Part shown: positions 49,707 through 58,733 of the stretch, piece after piece
Position numbering within the stretch: position 1 is the first letter of the stretch
Layout: every line of letters starts with the position of its first letter
From: Streptomyces fradiae ATCC 10745 = DSM 40063
GTDB lineage: Bacteria > Actinomycetota > Actinomycetes > Streptomycetales > Streptomycetaceae
Direction: 5' to 3'
Length of the DNA stretch: 64,000 nucleotides
Assembly (NCBI RefSeq): GCF_008704425.1
Contig: NZ_CP023696.1
Span: forward strand, 5,000,501-5,064,500
Notes under the pieces: generated by a model
Seen by the model: only the letters and a program-made list of their open reading frames with translations
Database searches by the model: none
What the model was told of the DNA's origin: nothing
Program-made: the position numbers and the translations under genes

Positions 49707-51056
49707 TCAGATGCCGGCGAAGGCGTTCTCGAGGATGTCCAGGCCCTCGTTCAGCAGCTCCTCGCCGATCACCAGCGGCGGCAGGAAGCGGAGCACGTTG
49801 CCGTAGGTGCCGCAGGTCAGGACCAGCAGGCCCTCCGCGTGGCACGCCTTCGCCAGGGCGCCGGCGGCCTCCGGGTTCGGCTCCTTGGTGGCCGGGTCCT
49901 TCACCAGCTCGATGGCGATCATGGCGCCCCGGCCGCGGATGTCACCGATGCTGCATCCGACCTTGTCGGCGTACTTCTCCCGCATGGCGGCGAGGCGGCC
50001 CTTCATGACCTCCTCGATGCGCTTGGCCTTGCCGTTGAGGTCGAGCTCCCTCATCGTCTCGATGGCGCCGAGCGCACCGGCGCAGGCCACCGGGTTGCCG
50101 CCGTAGGTGCCGCCCAGGCCGCCGCCGTGCACGGAGTCCATGATCTCGGCGCGGCCGGTGACGGCGGCGAGCGGCAGGCCGCCCGCGATGCCCTTGGCCG
50201 TGGTGATCAGGTCCGGGACGATGCCCTCGTCCTCGCACGCGAACCACTGGCCGGTGCGGCAGAAGCCGGACTGGATCTCGTCCGCGACGAAGACGATGCC
50301 GTTGGCGTTGGCGAACTCCACGATCGCGGGGAGGAAGCCCTTGGCCGGCTCGATGAAGCCGCCCTCGCCGAGGACCGGCTCGATGATGATGGCGGCGATG
50401 TTCTCGGCGCCGATCTGCTTGGTCATCTGGTCGATGGCCTGGGCCGCGGCCTCGGGGCCGCAGTTCTCCGGGCCGGTCGGCCAGCGGTAGCCGTACGCCA
50501 CCGGGACGCGGTAGACCTCGGGCGCGAACGGGCCGAAGCCCTGCTTGTACGGCATGTTCTTGGCGGTCAGCGCCATCGTGAGGTTCGTACGGCCGTGGTA
50601 GCCGTGGTCGAAGACGACGACGGCCTGCCGCTTGGTGTACGAACGGGCGATCTTGACCGCGTTCTCGACGGCCTCGGCGCCGCTGTTGAACAGCGCGGAC
50701 TTCTTGGGGTGGTCGCCCGGCGTCAGCTCGGCCAGCGCCTCGCAGACCTCCACGTACCCCTCGTACGGCGTGACCATGAAGCAGGTGTGGGTGAAGTCGG
50801 CGAGCTGCGCGGAGGCGCGGCGCACGACGGCCTCGGCGGAGGCGCCCACGGAGGTCACGGCGATACCGGAGCCGAAGTCGATCAGGCGGTTGCCGTCGAC
50901 GTCCTCGATGACGCCGCCGCCCGCGCGGGCGGTGAACACCGGGAGCACCGAACCGACGCCGCCCGCGACGGAGGCGACGCGGCGGGCCTGAAGCTCCTGC
51001 GACTTCGGGCCGGGAATGGCGGTGACGACGCGGCGCTCCTGCGGAATTTCGGTCAT
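49707..51056 (-). CDS. gabT: 4-aminobutyrate aminotransferase
   Basis: 449 residues, class III. 'LFNSGAEAVENAVKIARSY' binds PLP, 'VFVADEIQSGFCRTGQWF' carries the PLP Asp, and 'DLITTAKGIAGGLPLAAVTG' carries the Lys. The whole length resembles GabT and it should transfer the amino group of GABA to 2-oxoglutarate, giving succinic semialdehyde. ATG with AGGAG seven bases upstream. With gabD at 57163 it completes the route from putrescine. Confidence 0.93.
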   Translation of the reverse strand: MTEIPQERRVVTAIPGPKSQELQARRVASVAGGVGSVLPVFTARAGGGVIEDVDGNRLIDFGSGIAVTSVGASAEAVVRRASAQLADFTHTCFMVTPYEGYVEVCEALAELTPGDHPKKSALFNSGAEAVENAVKIARSYTKRQAVVVFDHGYHGRTNLTMALTAKNMPYKQGFGPFAPEVYRVPVAYGYRWPTGPENCGPEAAAQAIDQMTKQIGAENIAAIIIEPVLGEGGFIEPAKGFLPAIVEFANANGIVFVADEIQSGFCRTGQWFACEDEGIVPDLITTAKGIAGGLPLAAVTGRAEIMDSVHGGGLGGTYGGNPVACAGALGAIETMRELDLNGKAKRIEEVMKGRLAAMREKYADKVGCSIGDIRGRGAMIAIELVKDPATKEPNPEAAGALAKACHAEGLLVLTCGTYGNVLRFLPPLVIGEELLNEGLDILENAFAGI

Positions 51057-51245
51057 GCGGGGCTCCTGGGGGTGCTGACGGACGCGGTGGGTCTGCTTTC
51101 TCCCGCAGGCTAGGCCCGCGCGGGGCGGCCGGGCATGCGCCGTTCGGGAGTGGTTCGGCCCGTGTCGTTGTCCGCGGCGGACATAGCGGTGCCGACCCGC
51201 CCGCGCGCTCCCGCGCGGACCCGCCCCAACACCGCGCCCGGGCAC

Positions 51246-51251
51246 TAGATT
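51246..51251 (+). promoter_or_regulatory. -10 box for the membrane ATPase gene
   Basis: TAGATT ends five bases before the GTG at 51257. It implies either a leaderless start there or a 42-nt leader before the ATG at 51299. Confidence 0.45.
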
Positions 51252-51256
51252 GGCCG

Positions 51257-53491
51257 GTGCAGACGCGCGCGGCCTGGCAGCACAGGGGGCAGGGACGGAT
51301 GGACAGGGACGCTACGCCACACGACACCCGGGGCACCCGCCCCATCCCCCCACCCCACCCCCCGGCCCCGCCGGCGGCGTCCCCGGCCCCGCCCGCGCGA
51401 CCGCCCGCGCCCCCCGCGCCCGCCCCGGCGCAGGCCTCCGGGTACGCCGTCCCGCCGTCGCCGTCCGGGTACGTCGCCTCTTCGGCGCCGCCCCCGCCCG
51501 CCCCGCTCCACGCGCCCGTGCCGCAGGCCGGGTCCTCCGTCGTGGACTGGCTGCGCACCCCCCGCCCGGAGTCGGAGCCCGGCGTGTGGCGGCTCGGCCA
51601 CCGCCCGCGCCCCCAGGAGGAGCCCGAGCGGGTCCCCGCCCGGCGGCTCTTCGCCGGAGCGGTGATCTCCCTGCTCAGCGGCTGGCTGCTGTGGTCCCTG
51701 CTCTGGAACGGCTACCTGGGCCACTACTGGCTGTGGCCGCTGCTGGTCCTCACCCCCGACTCCTGGCGGTTCGAGCCCGCGACCTGGGCCACCGCGAGCT
51801 ACGTCTACTACGCCCTCGTCGGCGGCGCCCTCCTGGTCTTCTTCGCCCGCGTCGGCCATGTGCCGGAGATCTTCCGCCGGTACGCGCGCCGCCCCCGCGC
51901 CAAGGCCGCCGCGCTTCCGCCGCCGCGCTCCGGGGCCGACCCCGCCGACTGGCCCGAGCTGCGCGCCGCCGGGCTGGACGAGGCGGCCGACCGGCTCGCC
52001 GAGGCCGCCCGCACGGGGGCGCTCGGCGACGTGGACTACGCCCGCATCCAGCGCGCCTGGCAGGGTGTGCGCACCCGGCCGGGCCGCCTCGCCGCCTTCA
52101 CCGAGTCCGTCCGGGACCGGGGCCCCGCCGCCTGCGCCCACCCCTCCGGGGCACGGGACCTGCCGGTGCGGACGGCCACCCACGACCTCGCCACCGGCCA
52201 GGTCCGCATCGGCACGGCCGCCGACCACCCCCGCAACCCGTACGCCCGCCGCACCACCGGCGTCGCCCTCGAACCGGACCTGCTGGGCACCTCCCTGCTC
52301 GCGGTGGGCCCCGCGGCCTCCGGCAAGACCGTCCACCTGGTCCGGCCCGTCACCGAGGCGCTGTGCCTCCAGGCCCTGGCCAACCGCGCCGCCGTCGTCG
52401 CCGTCACCGCGCAGGGCGCGCCGCTCGCCCCGGACGAGGCGTTCGACGTGGTCATCGCGGTCGGGCGCCCCGACGCGCGGTACGACCTCGACCTGTACGG
52501 CGGCGCCGACGACCCCGACGAGGCCGCCCGCACCCTGGCGGAGGCCCTGGTCGGGGACCTGGTGCCGGACAGCCGCCGCGCCGCGACCGCGCTGGCCCAG
52601 CTCATCGGCCCCTACCGGGCCGCGTACGGGCGCTTCCCCGCCGTACCGGAGCTGCGCGAACTCCTCGGCGGCTCCCCGCAGGCCCTCGCGGAGCTGCGCG
52701 CCGCCGTCGCGGGGGATCCCGCCCAGCTCAGGGAGCTGGACGCCCGCGCCCGGCAGGCGGAGCGCGGCGACGACGTGGCGGTGCTCCTCGCCGAGCGCGT
52801 CGCCTTCCTGGACCGCCCCGCCTTCGCCCACGCCTTCCGCACCGACGGCGAGGGCCACCGCTTCTCGCTGCGCGCCGTCGAGCACCCGCTGCGCGTCCGC
52901 GTCGACCTGCCCGAGCGCGGCCACGCCGAGGCGTCGCGGATCGTGGCGCGGCTGCTGTTCGCCCAGTTCACGGAGGCCGCGCTCGGCCGCGCCGACCGGT
53001 CGCTGTTCGCCTGCCTGGTCCTGGACGACGCCACCGACACGATCACCGCCGACTCGGTGCGCGCCGTCCAGCGCCTGCGCTCCGCGCACGCGGGCGTCGT
53101 CCTGTCGCTGCGCACCCTGCAGGACGTGCCCGAGGCGCTGCGCGGGCCGCTGCTGGGCGCGGTGGGCTGCCGGATGGCGTTCTCGGGGCTGGCGCCGTGG
53201 GACGGGGGCCGGTTCGCCGAGGTGTGGGGCACGGAGTGGGTGCAGACCCGCGACGTCACCAACCGGCAGATCATCTCCGACGAGCCGCTCACCAAGGCCG
53301 TGCACCTCATGCGGCGCCTGGTCACGGGCCGGGCCGCCACCGCCGAGGCGGTCACCGTGCGGGAGGTCGAGCGCCAGCGGTGGTCCGCCTCGGAGCTGGC
53401 GCACGGCGTCCCGGCCGGGCACGCGGTCCTGTCGGTCACGGGCGTCCGCGGCGAGTACGCCCCGCCGCTGCTGGTCGACCTCCGGGGCTGA
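51257..53491 (+). CDS. Membrane-anchored ATP/GTP-binding protein
   Basis: 744 residues (730 from ATG 51299, which has AGGGGG upstream). A disordered Pro/Ala-rich N terminus is followed by two membrane segments (~130-200), then a P-loop domain with Walker A 'GPAASGKTVHLV' and a Walker B-like 'FACLVLDDATDTI'. The overall shape resembles VirD4/TraG-like coupling ATPases, and it lies beside gabT in known Streptomyces genomes. No conjugation genes are near, so its role is unknown. Confidence 0.87.
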   Translation: MQTRAAWQHRGQGRMDRDATPHDTRGTRPIPPPHPPAPPAASPAPPARPPAPPAPAPAQASGYAVPPSPSGYVASSAPPPPAPLHAPVPQAGSSVVDWLRTPRPESEPGVWRLGHRPRPQEEPERVPARRLFAGAVISLLSGWLLWSLLWNGYLGHYWLWPLLVLTPDSWRFEPATWATASYVYYALVGGALLVFFARVGHVPEIFRRYARRPRAKAAALPPPRSGADPADWPELRAAGLDEAADRLAEAARTGALGDVDYARIQRAWQGVRTRPGRLAAFTESVRDRGPAACAHPSGARDLPVRTATHDLATGQVRIGTAADHPRNPYARRTTGVALEPDLLGTSLLAVGPAASGKTVHLVRPVTEALCLQALANRAAVVAVTAQGAPLAPDEAFDVVIAVGRPDARYDLDLYGGADDPDEAARTLAEALVGDLVPDSRRAATALAQLIGPYRAAYGRFPAVPELRELLGGSPQALAELRAAVAGDPAQLRELDARARQAERGDDVAVLLAERVAFLDRPAFAHAFRTDGEGHRFSLRAVEHPLRVRVDLPERGHAEASRIVARLLFAQFTEAALGRADRSLFACLVLDDATDTITADSVRAVQRLRSAHAGVVLSLRTLQDVPEALRGPLLGAVGCRMAFSGLAPWDGGRFAEVWGTEWVQTRDVTNRQIISDEPLTKAVHLMRRLVTGRAATAEAVTVREVERQRWSASELAHGVPAGHAVLSVTGVRGEYAPPLLVDLRG

Positions 53492-53944
53492 CCCGAGGGG
53501 GCCGGCACCCGCGCCCCGGGGGTCGTGCCCCGCGCCGTCGGGGTGCCGGGAGCCGTGCCTCTCGGGCCGGGGCCCGCGCGCCGGGGGCCGGCCATGTACG
53601 TGGGAATCAGGAACGTGCCGGTCCTGCCGGGGCCCGCGCGCCCGGGGGCCGGCCCCCCGGGGGCGCGCGGCGGGAGCCGTGCCGTGCGGGTGCCGGGGCG
53701 GGCGGTCGCGCCCGTGCCCCAGGGGTCGTGCCGCGCCGTCGGGGTGCCCGGGGCCGCGGTCAGGGGGTCGCGGGGCCTGTCCGGGGCACGCCCGCGCCCG
53801 GGTCGTGAGCGGCCTTCCCGCCCACGACCCGGCGGGTGCCCGTCCCGTCGCCCCGCGAGACGTCCCCACCCCCGCGCCCCCGACGCGTCGTGCCCGGTGC
53901 CCCGCGGCACGTGCCCTTCATGCCCTGCGGGGCGCGCCCACCCG
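53492..53944. repeat. Degenerate GC-rich repeats
   Basis: About 450 bases of imperfect repeats such as GTGCCCCGCGCCGTCGGGGT and GGGGCCCGCGCGCCGGGGGC. No gene supported. Confidence 0.6.
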
Positions 53945-53976
53945 CCCCCCGGTCGGCGCCGGCGCCGACCGGGGGG
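53945..53976. promoter_or_regulatory. 32-bp perfect palindrome upstream of pucR
   Basis: 53945-53960 is the exact reverse complement of 53961-53976, about 95 bases before the pucR start. It could be an autoregulatory operator, or a terminator of the upstream ATPase gene. Confidence 0.6.
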
Positions 53977-54070
53977 ACGTACCCCTACGTCCTGGCAGAA
54001 TTGAGGGGAGCCGTTCATACGGGACGGCGAAATACCGCCCCGTGTCCCCTTCCGAAGGCCCGCCGGTCCC

Positions 54071-55654
54071 ATGCCGCTCACCCTCGCCTCGCTCGTCCAG
54101 CACTCCGCGCTGAAGCTCGCCGTACGGGCCGGCGCGGACCGCCTCGACACGCCCGTCCGCTGGGCCCACGTCAGCGAACTGGCCGACCCCGTCCCGTACA
54201 TGGAGGGCGGTGAGCTGCTGCTCACCACCGCCATGACGCTCGACGCCGAGGACGCCGACGCCATGCGCCGGTACGTCCGCCGGCTCGCCCGCGCGGGGGT
54301 CGTCGGGGTCGGCTTCGCGGTCGGCGTGAACTACGACGAGATCCCCGGCGCCCTGCTTCAGGCGGCCCGCGAAGAGGGGCTGCCCCTGCTGGAGGTGCCC
54401 CGCCGCACCCCGTTCCTCGCCATCTCCAAGGCGGTGTCCGCCGCGCTCGCCGCCGACCAGTACCGGGCCGTCACGGCGGGGTTCGAGGCGCAGCGGGAGC
54501 TGACCCGCGCCGCCCTCGCCGAGGGCCCGGACGCCGTGGTGGCCCGGCTGGCCGCCCACGTCGACGGCTGGGCCGCGCTGTACGACGCGTCGGGCGCCGT
54601 CCTGGCCGCCGCGCCGGAGTGGGCGGCGCGGCGTGCGGCCCGGCTCACCCCGGACGTGGAGCGGCTGCGGGAGCGGTCCGCCCCGGCCAGCGCCGTGGTG
54701 GGCGGCACCGACGACCGGGTGGAGCTCCAGTCGCTGGGCACCGGGCGGCGCGTGCGGGGCGCGCTGGCGGTGGGCACGGGCGCGCCGCTCGGCACGGCGG
54801 AGCGGTACGCGGTCCACTCGGCCGTCGCCCTGCTGACCCTCACGACGGAGCGGTCGCGGTCCCTGCAGGCCGCCGAGCAGCGCCTGGGCGCGGCCGTGCT
54901 GCGGATGATGCTGGCCGGGCAGCCCGACCACGCCCGGACGGTGGCGGGCGACCTGTACGGCGGGCTGCTCGACGCCCCGTTCCGGCTGCTCATCGCGGAG
55001 GCGTCGGGGGACGCGGACCAGGCGGCCGAGCCGCCGCTCGACGTGCTGGCCGACGCGCTGGAGGCGGCCGCCGCCCGTGCCGGGGAGGCCGTGCTCACCG
55101 TCCCGGAGGGCGAGGACCGGCTGGTGGTGCTCGCCCAGGACGGGGGAGCGGTGGTCACCGCCTGCGACGCGTACGCCGCCCGCGAGGCCGACGAGGCGGG
55201 CGTCGTGATCGGCCTGTCCGCCCCGGCCGGCCCGATAGCGGCGACCACCGCCTACAAGCAGGCCGAGCAGGCGCTGTCGGTGGCCCGCCGGCGCGGTCGC
55301 GCCCTCGTCGAGCACGAGGAGCTGGCCGCCGGCTCGCTGCTGCCCCTGCTGGCGGACGACGCCGTGCGGGCGTTCGCCGACGGCATGCTGCGCGCCCTGT
55401 ACGAGCACGACGCGACCGGCCGCGGCGACCTGGTCGCCTCCCTGCGGGCCTGGCTCTCCCGGCACGGCCAGTGGGACGCCGCGGCGGCCGACCTGGGCGT
55501 CCACCGCCACACGCTGCGGTACCGGATGCGGCGCGTCGAGGAGATCCTGGGCCGTTCCCTGGACGACCCGGACGTCCGCATGGAGCTGTGGCTGGCGCTG
55601 AAGACGACGGGAGGCCGCCCGCCGGGACCGGACCGGCCCCCCACCACCCGCTGA
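54071..55654 (+). CDS. PucR-family transcriptional regulator
   Basis: 527 residues. N-terminal PucR domain (~1-120, 'TPVRWAHVSELADPVPYMEGGELLLTTA' split), a GGDEF-like middle domain, and a C-terminal PucR-type helix-turn-helix ('AAADLGVHRHTLRYRMRRVEEI'). These regulators control amine, purine or GABA catabolism. It probably regulates gabT and/or gabD, which flank it. ATG at 54071; ribosome site weak (GAAGG 14 bases away). Confidence 0.9.
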   Translation: MPLTLASLVQHSALKLAVRAGADRLDTPVRWAHVSELADPVPYMEGGELLLTTAMTLDAEDADAMRRYVRRLARAGVVGVGFAVGVNYDEIPGALLQAAREEGLPLLEVPRRTPFLAISKAVSAALAADQYRAVTAGFEAQRELTRAALAEGPDAVVARLAAHVDGWAALYDASGAVLAAAPEWAARRAARLTPDVERLRERSAPASAVVGGTDDRVELQSLGTGRRVRGALAVGTGAPLGTAERYAVHSAVALLTLTTERSRSLQAAEQRLGAAVLRMMLAGQPDHARTVAGDLYGGLLDAPFRLLIAEASGDADQAAEPPLDVLADALEAAAARAGEAVLTVPEGEDRLVVLAQDGGAVVTACDAYAAREADEAGVVIGLSAPAGPIAATTAYKQAEQALSVARRRGRALVEHEELAAGSLLPLLADDAVRAFADGMLRALYEHDATGRGDLVASLRAWLSRHGQWDAAAADLGVHRHTLRYRMRRVEEILGRSLDDPDVRMELWLALKTTGGRPPGPDRPPTTR

Positions 55655-55733
55655 CGGGGGAACGGCGAAACGCCACCGCCCGCGCCGGGGAACGCCGCGG
55701 CAGCCTCGGCGGCGCCGGCGGTGGCGGAGATCA

Positions 55734-55843
55734 CGGAAGCGGCCAACCCCCGCCGGCCGACGGAAGCGGCCAACCCCCGCCGGCCGACGGACGCGGCCAA
55801 CCCCCGCCGGTCGACGGACGCGGCCACCACCCCCGCCGGCCGA
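55734..55843. repeat. Four tandem copies of a 27-bp unit
   Basis: 55734-55760 and 55761-55787 differ in no base; 55788-55814 has two changes; 55815-55843 is 29 bp with a short insertion. Unit CGGAAGCGGCCAACCCCCGC plus seven bases. In the 291-bp gap before the EamA gene; no gene supported. Confidence 0.9.
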
Positions 55844-55887
55844 GAGCGTCGAAACCGCCCCATCAGCCTTCGAAACCACGCCCCGTC

Positions 55888-55938
55888 TGCCCGAATCCGG
55901 GCAAATCCTTTGCCGATCAGGCGCCGGATCCTTACTCT
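55888..55938 (+). promoter_or_regulatory. Promoter and palindrome of the EamA gene
   Basis: Palindrome TGCCCG AATC CGGGCA at 55888-55903, then TTTGCC (55909-55914), 18 bases and TACTCT (55933-55938), eight bases before the ATG at 55946. The transcript would be nearly leaderless. Confidence 0.5.
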
Positions 55939-55945
55939 CCTGGTC

Positions 55946-56971
55946 ATGACAACCGCGCGCATCAGCGGCACCGTGTGGGCCGCGCTGGGGATCGTGTACC
56001 TCGTGTGGGGCTCCACGTACCTCGGCATCCGCATCGCCGTCGAGACGATGCCCCCCTTCCTCTCGGCCGGCGCCCGCTTCGTCGTCGCGGGCCTCCTCCT
56101 CGCCGCGCTGCTCGCCTGGCGCCACGGGCCGGGCGTCCTCAGGGTCACGCGGCCCCAGCTCGCCTCCGCCGCGGTGGTCGGCGTCCTGCTGCTCGTCGGC
56201 GGCAACGGCCTGGTGGTCCTCGCCGAGACCACCGTGCCGTCCGGGCTCGCGGCCCTGCTCATCGCGGTCGTCCCGGCCTGGGTGGTCGTGCTGCGCACCG
56301 CGTTCGGCGAACGGCCCGGCCCCGCCGCGTATGCGGGCGTCGTCTTCGGGCTGGCCGGGCTCGCCCTGCTCAGCCTCCCCGGCCTGAGCGGCGACGTGCG
56401 GATCGGCGGCGTCCTCACCGTCGTCGCCGCCACCCTCATGTGGTCGGTGGGCTCCTTCTCGTCCTCCCGCATCCCGATGCCGCGCAACCCCTTCACGGCG
56501 AGCGCCTACGAGATGCTCGCGGGCGGCGTCGGCTGCGCCCTCGTCGGCCTCGGCCGGGGGGAGCAGCGCGGGCTGGACCTGGCCGAGGTGTCCGCCCGCT
56601 CCTGGACCGCGCTCGCGTACCTCGTCGTCTTCGGCTCGCTGGTCGCCTTCACCGCGTACGCCTGGCTGCTCCAGACCGCGCCGATCTCGCTCGTCGCCAC
56701 GTACGCCTACGTCAACCCGGTGGTGGCCGTCCTCCTCGGCTGGCTGGTCCTCGACGAGCGGCTGACCTGGCCCATCGCGGTCGGCGGCGCCGTGGTCGTG
56801 GCGGGCGTGTGGCTCATCGTCCGCGCCGAACGCCGCCCCGCGCCGCCGGAACCCCCCGCGCCCGCCACCGCCCTCGCGCCCGCCGCCGACGGCGGCGCGG
56901 CGCCCCGCGACCCCGGCGCCGAGGCGCCACCGGCCACGGTGGTGGGCGGCCCCGGCACCGACCGCCGGTAG
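55946..56971 (+). CDS. EamA-family transporter (DMT superfamily)
   Basis: 341 residues, ten membrane segments in two EamA halves ('LVWGSTYLGIRIAVETMPPF' and 'LVATYAYVNPVVAVLLGWLVL'). The C-terminal ~50 residues are soluble and Pro/Ala-rich. The family exports amino acids, metabolites or drugs; the substrate is not evident. Sits between pucR and gabD, so it might serve GABA or amine metabolism. Confidence 0.9.
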   Translation: MTTARISGTVWAALGIVYLVWGSTYLGIRIAVETMPPFLSAGARFVVAGLLLAALLAWRHGPGVLRVTRPQLASAAVVGVLLLVGGNGLVVLAETTVPSGLAALLIAVVPAWVVVLRTAFGERPGPAAYAGVVFGLAGLALLSLPGLSGDVRIGGVLTVVAATLMWSVGSFSSSRIPMPRNPFTASAYEMLAGGVGCALVGLGRGEQRGLDLAEVSARSWTALAYLVVFGSLVAFTAYAWLLQTAPISLVATYAYVNPVVAVLLGWLVLDERLTWPIAVGGAVVVAGVWLIVRAERRPAPPEPPAPATALAPAADGGAAPRDPGAEAPPATVVGGPGTDRR

Positions 56972-57162
56972 CCCCCGGGGGCGGCGCGACCGGGCAGCCC
57001 CAGGGCCTCCGCCCGCGGGGCCACGCGCCGATCCGGCGGACCCGGCGCCGCCACCACTCCACGGCGGACAAACGCCCAGCGGCCTGACCGGGCCTACCGT
57101 GTGAGCCGAGCGCCATGCGCACACGCGCCAGACACCCACTACTCGGAAGGGCCGGGACCGCG

Positions 57163-58608
57163 ATGACCGTCACCCACGCCTTCTGGCTCGCCGGCCGCCA
57201 GGCCACCGGCGAGGCCACCTTCGACGTCACCTCCCCCTGGGACGGCCGCCTCGTCGGCCAGGTGAGCGTGCCCACCGAGGCCCAGGTCGAGGAGGCCGTG
57301 GCCGCCGCCCACGCCGTCGTCGACGAGTTCGCCGCCACCCCCGCGCACGTGCGCGCCGCCGCCCTCGACCACGTGTCGAAGCGGCTCGCCGAGCGCACCG
57401 AGGAGATCGCGCGGCTCATCACCGCCGAGAACGGCAAGCCCCTGAAGTGGGCGCGCGGCGAGGTCGGCCGCGCCGTGTCCGTCTTCCGCTTCGCCGCCGA
57501 GGAGGCCCGCCGCTTCAACGGCGGCGAGGCCCAGCGCCTCGACACGGACGCCGGTGGCAACGGCCGCCTCGCCCTGACGCGCCGCTTCCCGAAGGGCGTC
57601 GTCCTCGGCATCGCGCCGTTCAACTTCCCGCTGAACCTGTGCGCCCACAAGGTCGCCCCGGCCATCGCCGTCGGCGCCCCGATCATCCTCAAGCCGGCCC
57701 CGGCCACCCCGATCTCCGCCCTGATCCTGGGCGAGCTGCTGGCCGAGACCGACCTGCCGGTCGGCTCCTGGTCCGTCCTGCCGGTGCCGAACGACCGCAT
57801 GCCCGCCCTCGTCCAGGACGAGCGGCTGCCGGTCATCTCCTTCACCGGCTCCGACACGGTCGGCTACGCCATCCAGCGCTCCGTGCCGCACAAGCACTGC
57901 ACCCTGGAGCTGGGCGGCAACGCCGCGGCCGTCGTCCTCGCCGACTGGTCCTCCGAGGAGGACCTGGACTGGGCGGCGACCCGCATCGCCACCTTCTCCA
58001 ACTACCAGGGCGGCCAGTCCTGCATCTCCGTCCAGCGGGTGATCGCGGACGCCTCGGTGTACGACCGGCTGGTCCCGAAGGTCGTCGCCGCGGTCGAGGC
58101 GCAGGTCACCGGCGACCCGACCGACGAGGCCACCGAGGTCGGCCCGCTCGTCAGCGAGGACGCCGCCAAGCGCGTCGAGGCGTGGGTGGACGAGGCCGTC
58201 AAGGGCGGCGCCACCCTGCTGGCCGGCGGCAAGCGCGAGGGCGCGACCTACGCCCCGACCGTCCTCGCCGACCTCCCCGCCGACGCCACCCTCGCCCGCG
58301 AGGAGGTCTTCGGCCCGGTCCTGACGCTCCACCGGGTGGACGGCGAGGCCGCGGCCTTCGCCGAGGTCAACGACTCCAAGTTCGGCCTCCAGACCGGTGT
58401 GTTCACCCACGACCTGCAGACCGCCTTCCGCGCCCACCGCGCTCTGGAGGTCGGCGGCGTGATCGTCGGCGACGTCCCGTCCTACCGCGCCGACCAGATG
58501 CCGTACGGCGGCGTCAAGCAGTCCGGCGTGGGCCGCGAGGGCGTCGCGTACGCGATGGACGACTACACGTACGAGCGGGTCCTGGTCCTCACCGGCCTGG
58601 CCCTGTAA
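57163..58608 (+). CDS. gabD: NAD(P)-dependent aldehyde dehydrogenase, probable succinate-semialdehyde dehydrogenase
   Basis: 481 residues. Catalytic Glu at residue 249 ('TLELGGNAAAVVLAD') and Cys at 287 ('GGQSCISVQRV'); 'IAPFNFPLNLCAHKVAPAIA' is the NAD-binding region. It should oxidise succinic semialdehyde to succinate. 'DDYTYERVLVLTGL' ends the protein as in related enzymes. ATG at 57163 with GGAAGG upstream; earlier open frame is not supported. The assignment relies on the GABA context; other aldehydes are possible. Confidence 0.85.
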   Translation: MTVTHAFWLAGRQATGEATFDVTSPWDGRLVGQVSVPTEAQVEEAVAAAHAVVDEFAATPAHVRAAALDHVSKRLAERTEEIARLITAENGKPLKWARGEVGRAVSVFRFAAEEARRFNGGEAQRLDTDAGGNGRLALTRRFPKGVVLGIAPFNFPLNLCAHKVAPAIAVGAPIILKPAPATPISALILGELLAETDLPVGSWSVLPVPNDRMPALVQDERLPVISFTGSDTVGYAIQRSVPHKHCTLELGGNAAAVVLADWSSEEDLDWAATRIATFSNYQGGQSCISVQRVIADASVYDRLVPKVVAAVEAQVTGDPTDEATEVGPLVSEDAAKRVEAWVDEAVKGGATLLAGGKREGATYAPTVLADLPADATLAREEVFGPVLTLHRVDGEAAAFAEVNDSKFGLQTGVFTHDLQTAFRAHRALEVGGVIVGDVPSYRADQMPYGGVKQSGVGREGVAYAMDDYTYERVLVLTGLAL

Positions 58609-58625
58609 GGCTCGTACCGCCGAGC

Positions 58626-58664
58626 AGGCGGCCGCAGCCCACTGTGCGGGGGCTGCGGCCGCCT
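58626..58664. terminator. Bidirectional terminator after gabD
   Basis: 15-bp stem, 58626-58640 with 58650-58664, 9-base loop, followed by T-rich CTTTCCCC on the plus strand. Between convergent gabD and the HprK-like gene. Confidence 0.88.
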
Positions 58665-58733
58665 TTCCCCATGTCGGCTCAGTGCACGCAGCACCCCTTG
58701 GCCGAGGCGGAGGCGCTGCGTCGCGGCGGGGGA

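Noticed and set aside
55734..55843. The 27-bp tandem repeat as a CRISPR array
   Set aside because: Units are contiguous without unique spacers and no cas gene is present.
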